A stretch of DNA of 64,000 bases from positions 56,418,015 to 56,482,014 of the forward strand of contig NC_057823.1 in the NCBI RefSeq assembly GCF_910594005.1. The letters run 5' to 3'. The position numbers and the translations under genes are program-made. Every line of letters begins with the position of its first letter. Within the stretch, counting starts at the first letter, position 1. Positions 57,199 through 64,000 of the stretch are shown here, in pieces. Source of the stretch: Cervus elaphus (Eukaryota > Chordata > Mammalia > Artiodactyla > Cervidae). The notes below the pieces were generated by a model. It worked only from the letters and a program-made list of their open reading frames with translations, was not told the origin of the DNA and did no database searches.

Positions 57199-57424
57199 GT
57201 AACATAAATTGAGACCTGACTTGCTAATTACAGCTATTATCCATGTTTTGGAGGTTCCTGGAAGTTTTGAAGTTGCAGAGTAGAAGGGAAGGAACATGTG
57301 TTTTATATTAGACATATCTGGCCCTACATGTACCTTGTCTGAGTTACTCAATCCCTTTGAGCTTCCATTTTATCATCTTTAAAATAACACTTAATGTTAA
57401 TTCTCCTCTCAAAATTGACTCCTC

Positions 57425-57600
57425 TCAGGGTCAAGAGTACAAACTCTGGAGTTCGGCTCAAATGATAACGCCAACATCTGCTGACAAGGTAAACTTGTGT
57501 GAACTTCATTTTCCTCATAAATAGGTTTATAGGTATGAATATAGGTATGAATAATATCCACCTCATCAGGCTATGAGGAGGAATAAATGAGATAATCACG
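57425..57600 (+). repeat. MIR SINE
   Basis: 'gagtacaaactctggagttc', 'cttcattttcctcataaata', 'gaggaggaataaatgagata' follow MIR order. A short internal repeat of 'tataggtatgaata' lies at 57529-57552. Confidence 0.7.
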
Positions 57601-57710
57601 AAGAATTTCACTCTGCATATTAGTCGACTTGCATGATAAAAAATTATACTCAATATTATTATAATTTTGTCAATACAAATTTGGTAGAAATTTGTTTTCC
57701 CTCTTGGTAT

Positions 57711-57948
57711 TTATACAGCTATATGCTGTATATATATATATACAGCTATATGCTGTATATATATATATACAGCTATATATATGTATGTATACACACACAC
57801 ACACACACATACACACCCCCATATATACAGGGTGGATATATATGTGTGTGTATATATTTATGTAATATCCTTGCCTCTTGACCTACAAAGCATATATATG
57901 TATGTATACATATATATACATATATGTAATATCCTTGCCTCTTGACCC
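57711..57948. repeat. AT/CA microsatellite with palindromic 27-base units
   Basis: A 27-base unit ACAGCTATATGCTGT plus (AT)6 is repeated at 57715-57741 and 57742-57768 with a partial third copy. ACAGC and GCTGT are inverted around TATAT. (AC)n follows at 57790-57808. A separate 23-base segment starting 'tgtaatatccttgcctc' occurs at 57861-57883 and again at 57925-57947. Confidence 0.9.
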
Positions 57949-59760
57949 ATAAAATCTAAATATTTATTATCCAGTCCCTTACAGAATAAGTAGTTTACTG
58001 ACCTCTGCTTAGAAGGTAGGAAATCATACCATCCCAAGGTACTGCTTCTGCTAAGTCACATATTTTCTATTAATGAAGTCAATTTCATGTAGGTAAGAGC
58101 TGAGAGACATAAGGCTAGAGCAAAGAGTGAAAGGGAGACAAATTTTAAAGAGAGTTTTTTTTCTTTAATGGGAAAAAAGAGGTTCTTTCCCCCCTCCCAT
58201 TCTTTTTAGGTCTAAGTTAGACGAATGCCTTACCAGTACCTTTCCTGGACACCTAGTAAATAAATGGTGATGGAAGAACTGATGATACGTATGGGAAAAA
58301 ACAAGGTTGGATCCCAACTTCATATACCAGGTGGATAAAAAAATACTTTTATGTGAAAAGCAAAACTTTAAAATCCTTAACAGAAAATATTGAGGGTGCT
58401 TTTTGGCTTTGGGATAAGAGACACAAACCATCAGGAAGATGGAACACTTAAACCTTAAGTAGTCCTAGGAAAACACTTGTACACATGTATGCAAGGAGAC
58501 ACACAAGATTGTTCAGACCATTGGAAAAGTAGGCAATTGGGCACAAACTTAATGTCATAAGTGGTAAAGGTATCAATACACAGTGATATATTAACGGACA
58601 ATTATATGCTAATAAATAGAGCTTCACGAAGTAGTCATATAGCTGAAAATCTCACAAACTTGCACGTGAAAAAAGCAAATTCTATAAGAGTAACACAGTA
58701 TGATGTCATTTATATAAAAGTCAAAAACACACTAAATAATACTACATTATTTAAGAATAGATACACATGTGGTAAAAATATAAAGGAACGCTGAGAATAA
58801 GCTGAAAATTCAGAGTATCAGTAACTTCTGGGAAGACATAGGCTACAATTTAGAATATTCATAGGGCATTTTAACTATACTTCATGTTTTTACATTTCAA
58901 CCTAGAGGCAGAATACAAAGTTATTCATTGTATTTTAAAAATCTTATTGCATATATTATGCATCTTATATCTCACTGCATTAGAGCAAGTATAAAAATCA
59001 AATTAAGAGAGAACCCCCCAAACTTCTTTTCCTTTATAAGCATTACCTTATTTGAGAGCCATGCTGGTTTTTCCTGTACATCTTATGTTGCTGAAAGGGA
59101 TGTAATTGCTTTCCTGAAGAGTAGCATAGCTTTTAGTTTGTCCAAGACATTTTAGTTATTGAACTAAGGACACGGATATAGGACTCTTTGAGAAGAGTCA
59201 TGTAATACCCCAGAGTCCAGTGATAGTTCAGATCAAAGTCCTTGGCACCTTGGAGTCAATTAGGTTATTTTTGTCAGATTAAAAGGTGCACTGATGAACA
59301 AAGAAAAAAAAAGGAATTAACTGTACTGGTAAAATATCAAACTCTAGCCTATGGATGATGTGTCTGCTTAATATTTTTGATTGCAACTAAGTTAGAAAGA
59401 CAAATATTTAACAGCCAAGGTTACATTAGTTATTGAGGCAAAACCGTATTTTCTTTCTAGTACAGTTAAAACTCTCAAGCAATTCAAGAGGTCTAGAAAA
59501 GAGCAAGTAGTCATCAATTCTCTCTCTTTACTTAGTGAAACATTTGTGCCAGGTGACGAATGCGTGTCTGAGGGGGCGGGTGTGTGTGTGCACACTATAT
59601 TTTTTAACAAAGAAGATATCATCCCATATATACTTTCACATAGCCTGATGAAATTAGAACACAGATAGGGAATATTTTTATATATATACATACATACATA
59701 TGTAAATATATTCTTCTGGAATATGACTGAAATTTTATTACTTCAAAAATTATACACATT
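57949..59760. other. Intergenic, no gene recognised
   Basis: AT-rich. Short frames at 58561-58794 and 59691-59392 are unsupported. A GT-rich tract lies at 59579-59590. Confidence 0.45.
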
Positions 59761-59762
59761 TG

Positions 59763-59830
59763 TTATATATATATATATATATTGTATATATACAATACAT
59801 ATATTGTATATATGTATTACATGCTGTATA
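59763..59830. repeat. AT microsatellite with perfect palindrome
   Basis: (AT)n at 59765-59782 is followed by the perfect 16-base palindrome ATTGTATATATACAAT (59781-59796) and a second 'attgtatata' block. Confidence 0.85.
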
Positions 59831-60870
59831 TAAAAGTTAAATATCCAGAATTAAAATGTGTTAAGGAATCTAATACAACTTTAAAAAGAAAACTAAAGCT
59901 CAAAAATGATTTAATCAAGGTCTAGTTATTAGCAAGGCTAGTGCTGAGATATATATTTTTCATTCTTAGCTCTCAGTTCAAAACTGTGCAAGAAACATGT
60001 CCTTCTTAGCTACATGAAAAGAAGCAAATATGGGTCACTGTTATTTACTTGTCATCAGATATATGAAATATGAAATGTCCCTATCTGGGTTACACAATGA
60101 AAGAAAGATGTGAAGAATTTGGAAGAGACTTAGAAAACTCTGAGTTGGAAGGGCAATCAGAAACTCAGTTGTGAGGAAAAGCATTAAGGCAGAGAATATC
60201 CAGCTTGTAAGGAGGAAGCCAAAGGATTTTGTTCATAATAGCAACTTGATAGCTTGGACCTATATTTCACGGGACAAGGTCATTGAACAAGGGTGGGAAA
60301 CATTCCCCCAGTCATTGAACCAGGAAGACTTCAAAGCAAGGGCCTATTCCTTTCCATAACCCTTGCAGAAATATATCCAAAATACTTTCCCCGTCACTTC
60401 GAGATGAAATAATTGGTTCATTTAAGTTTTGTTGTTGTTGTTAAAGAATTGAGAAAAGGCAACATAAAAATTCAATATGCACAAAATGCTACAAATACAT
60501 CTCATTTCTATATTAAGAGTCAACTAAAGTTTGAACAGACATAAACAGAAGACTGGAAGGGACACCAGGATAGAGACAGAAGGGCAAGCATAGAAGCCAT
60601 ACCCTGGGCATTAGCTGTAATGTTCCTCTCTAAAATGCTGATACAACTGCCTACTTTCTGTGGCTTTTTAACTGTTCAGAATCAAAGGTTCTACTCTGAA
60701 TCATAATATTATAATTTCCAATGTGGAAGAAAGGGTTTTTCAAGCAGGACCAGCAGCCAGAGCATGTTCAGTTTGGGGAGCAGGTAAGAAATGAAGCCAA
60801 TTGGAGTGGTCTCTCTTCCATGGATACTCTTTCAGATCGTGACCAGAGACCACAGCTCCTCTGCTCCAGT
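59831..60870. other. Intergenic, no gene recognised
   Basis: A (GTT)n-like tract at 60429-60441 ('gttgttgttgtt'). Nothing else assigned. Confidence 0.45.
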
Positions 60871-60884
60871 CTTAGAGGGTGGTG

Positions 60885-61097
60885 GTGTGGCGCGGCATGT
60901 GTGCTCATTCGTGTCTAACTCTTTGCAACCCCATAGACTGCAGCCCATTAGGCTCCTCTGCCCATGGGATTTCCCAGGCAAGAATACTGGAGCGGGTTGC
61001 CATTTCCTACTCCAGTGGATCTTTCTGACCCAGGGATCAAACCTGCGTCTCTTGTGTTTCCTGCATTGGCAGGTGGATTCTTTACCACTGGTGCCAC
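60885..61097 (-). mobile_element. Bov-tA SINE
   Basis: Reverse-complement body from 'gtgtggcgcggcatgtgtgc' to 'ttctttaccactggtgccac'. The 14-base perfect duplication 'cttagagggtggtg' lies at 60871-60884 and 61098-61111. Confidence 0.96.
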
Positions 61098-61169
61098 CTT
61101 AGAGGGTGGTGACCTGATCCCATCTCCAATGAAGAGGGAAAAAGACCCAAGCTCTAATTACAGCATGAA

Positions 61170-61490
61170 AAGTGAAAGTGAAAGTCACTCAGTCGTGTCC
61201 GACTCTTTGGGACCCCATGGACTGTATGTCGTCCAGGGAATTCTCCAGGCCAGAATACTGGAGTGGGAAGCTTTTCCCTTCTCCAGTGGGATCTTCCCAA
61301 ACCAGGGATCAAACCCAGGTCTCCTGCACTGCAGGTGGATTCTTTACCAGCTGAGCCACAAGTGAAGCCCAAGAATACTGGAGTCAGTGGCCTATCCCTT
61401 CTCCAGCGGATCTTCCTGACCCAGAAATGGAACTGGGGTCTCCTCCATTGCAGGTGGATTCTTTACCAACTGAGCTATGAGGAAGCCCAT
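61170..61490 (-). mobile_element. Dimeric Bov-tA SINE
   Basis: Reverse-complement body beginning 'agtgaaagtgaaagtcactc', then two tRNA-like heads: one ends 'gctgagccacaagtgaagcc' (about 61369), the second ends 'actgagctatgaggaagccc' (about 61489). Duplication unclear. Confidence 0.93.
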
Positions 61491-63219
61491 AAATTGAAGT
61501 ATGAGCAATTTAAATTAGTGGCTAGAAAAATTTTCCAGTCTTAGGGCTGAAACAGGTTTCCGAGAGGTTCTGCAAACAAGGTTCATATCAGTAAGAATTA
61601 CCTTGTGTTATGTGAATATTTAAAAACTGCTTTGGTACTGAGTTTCATTATGAAACTGATTTAAAGTATTAACATACCTTTCCATTGTTTATCCTTTTTT
61701 GGTACTGCTTTTTACATCATGTAAACAGGTTTTATTTTTATATACTAAAAATTCTTATGTCTATAAATATTAAAATAAATTCCCTTGCACATCTTATCAC
61801 AAACTCTCCAATCTTTCCACTGCTGATTCTCTTTTAAGGTTCCAGACACCCCTCTATCACCTTCAATTCAATCCTGACTTTCTCAACTCCCATTCTGCCT
61901 TTAATTAGGCCTGGTTAAGACCCATGTTTTGTTCATAAATGATTCTGTTATTTTTGTGATATTATAAAAGCAGAAAATCAATGTGAATCTTATGTCAAAT
62001 ATTAAATTCTAATTTTGGTGCAAAGTAACAGATGATCAAAGATAGCCATGTTTAAATACCATTTACATCACTGGAGATGTAATTTAACCTTTTATTAAAC
62101 TGTAGCAATGACTGTGAATCCTTTATAGAAAAAGCCAAAACCATGTTATCCCACTAGGAAGATTGTGACCTAGACCAGAGTCAGAACAGAATATGGTCTG
62201 AAGAGATGGTAAAAATTGAACCTGGTTAAACATGACCTTGTGTCAGCCATAGATATCCAAGTAGTATCTGAATGGGCATTTAAGCTAGGAGACGTTAATC
62301 AATGAATGCTCATGTAGTGATTAAAATGCACCACATTTAAACAGTACAGAAACAGTGTTTTTTAAAAGGTGCATTTAAAAAGTAAGCCTACTTACAGGTC
62401 TTAGAATATAATAAATAGAATGCCAAAGCAAACAAATACCCTCAAAACAAATCCCACCCACACACAAAGCAAAAAACCAAACCAAACAAAAAAAAGGCAG
62501 AAGGAAAGCATTTTAAATTATTTTATCAAAATTAAGAAACTTAACACTTAAAGTTCAATAAAAATGTATATAACTGATTTCAGTAGATGTCTGAATTGGA
62601 AATGTTGATTTTAGGCTTCTTTTTAACTGCTACTACGGTAAAAATTTAACTCGGGAATTGAAACAGGAGGACATTGGGTAACAAGGCTTAACTTGAGCCA
62701 CTGTCAGATCATACTGTATATCCTGTCTCAGAGGATGAATACTGCTGCTCAGGAAGGTCCTGAACAACTGAATTCTACAGGCATACAGTACTCAAGGTGA
62801 AATTTTAAATGGGCACATTTCAAACTTTTTAAATGAGAGTCTTGGAATGACTTTTCTAAATGAGCAAAAATTAAAAAAAAAAGCTCACTTTAAGTGAAGT
62901 CTTCCATTCTAATGTGGGAATAATTTGAGGTGTGGATGTGACATCATATCATTAGCAGTATTTACATTCCACTGCTTAAGAGTAGAAAAAACATTGTGAT
63001 AACTGTGAACCAAAGACTAACGCTTTGTACAAACACGGATGTAGATGTATATGTTTCAACAAATCACAGCAAACCATGTTCACACTAAACAAAACTATCA
63101 GGGAATAAAATTATTGTAATTCTCAGAATTTAAACTCTGAGTTTAAATAATAACCAACCTCAGTACTGTTAAAAGCAAACATTACATTCTAATAATGAAA
63201 GATGCTAATACCAATGTAG
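61491..63219. other. Intergenic, no gene recognised
   Basis: AT-rich unassigned sequence with A-rich tracts at 62455-62500 and 62872-62882. Confidence 0.5.
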
Positions 63220-63660
63220 CACTATTTGTAATTATTAAAAGAAGGTACAAAGATCCCAATTGTTCAACAGCAGGGAACTGGTGAAGTAAATAATAAATTT
63301 CAGTGTTCAACATACATAATGATGCCCATAATAGACTGCTTGGTTAAAATATAAAAAGACAACTGAAAACAATATGCAAAGTGAAAGATGCCAGAAGTAA
63401 AAGGCCACATTTAATGCTCCTATTTATATGAAATGTCCAGAATAAGCAAAACCAGAGACAGAAAATAAATAGTGGTTGAAAGGCCATGGGAGGTGGGGAA
63501 TTGAGAGGTAAAGGGTTTCTTTTTGGGGTGATGGAAATATTCTGAAATTACATAGTGATGACAGTTGTAAGACACTTTGAATATACTAAAATGACTAAAC
63601 TGGACACTTCAAATTCATTAAAATAAATTTTATGTTAATAGGAATTTTAATTTAAAAAAA
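63220..63660 (+). repeat. L1 LINE 3' end
   Basis: Sense L1 wording: 'caattgttcaacagcaggga', 'tgaaagatgccagaagtaaa', 'cctatttatatgaaatgtcc', 'tggggtgatggaaatattct', 'aaactggacacttcaaattc', with an A-rich end at 63652-63660. Confidence 0.8.
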
Positions 63661-64000
63661 GGTGTGTGCATGTATTCATGTGTATAGAAATCACTGGTGG
63701 AAAGGGGGAGAGGAAGAAGGTACCTGTGTGTGGCCTGATAACAAATACACCAATCTATTCAAGGGATCTATGTAGGGAGTGGAATGTGAGGGGAGGGCAA
63801 ATTCACTTCAATTTGTTTTCTCTGGGCAAAAGTACTATGTTATTTTTTCCTCTATTAAAATCCATCCTAATATTCCTTGTTGCAGACTCTAAAAATACAG
63901 ATGTTCCAGCAGTTTGTTTTTCCTCCCATACTTCCCCATGCTTTAAAATAGAATTTCCTGACATAATTTACGTATCATAAAATCCGATTTTAAGTGTACA
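63661..64000. other. Intergenic to window end
   Basis: No gene recognised. The last 35 bases ('tttacgtatcataaaatccg') may begin another antisense L1 3' region that continues past the edge. Confidence 0.35.

Noticed and set aside
57715..57948. Direct repeats as a CRISPR-like array
   Set aside because: Units are adjacent AT-rich microsatellite palindromes without spacers, in a mammalian genome.

Overview
This window is repeat-dense intergenic DNA from a ruminant, most likely a bovid (cattle, sheep, goat or a relative). The assignment rests on three repeat groups that occur together only in ruminants: abundant BovB (RTE-type) LINE copies, Bov-tA tRNA-derived SINEs, and two older cetartiodactyl CHR-type SINEs. 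I see no intact host protein-coding gene, no RNA gene outside SINEs, no CRISPR array and nothing prokaryotic. Nearly every long open frame is a piece of transposon reading frame or chance.

Layout. 1-2.3 kb: BovB pieces and a SINE inserted in an L2 tail. 4.4-5.5 kb: an ancient antisense L1 split by a palindromic MITE. 6.3-8.5 kb: a mariner of the Hsmar1/SETMAR type with both inverted-repeat ends, broken by a SINE and an L1 piece, with a BovB copy inserted exactly at its right end. 12.5-15 kb: two BovB insertions, one with a 5' inversion, and a CHR SINE. 16.6-19.4 kb: old L1 pieces and a processed pseudogene of HNRNPA2B1 that later received two oppositely oriented SINEs. 19.8-30.6 kb: three minus-strand BovB copies, an L1 3' end and a Tigger-like MITE. 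32-46 kb: scattered SINEs, L2, MIR and L1 remnants, a BovB nested in an L1 3' end, and a minus-strand solo LTR at 42.9-43.6 kb. 46.7-50.6 kb: two BovB copies head to head; the second, about 3 kb, is the longest in the window and keeps endonuclease and reverse-transcriptase segments, both frame-broken. 53-57 kb: two BovB copies, SINEs and a small solo LTR. 57.7-60 kb: AT-rich palindromic microsatellites. 61 kb: a run of minus-strand SINEs. 63.2-63.7 kb: another L1 3' end.

Thirteen BovB pieces cover roughly 12.8 kb, about a fifth of the window. BovB supplies the endonuclease and reverse transcriptase thought to mobilise Bov-tA, so the two repeat groups work as enzyme source and passenger. Target-site duplications (TSDs) could be read by eye for many insertions and give a relative order of events. 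The most distinctive findings are the mariner with two of three catalytic aspartates changed to asparagine, a twin-primed BovB, two BovB copies sharing a frameshift inherited from a common source, and an unusually long 35-bp duplication around a SINE. I found no convincing new biological system. Repeat family names come from memory of consensus sequences, and edges without a TSD are good to about 10-20 bases.
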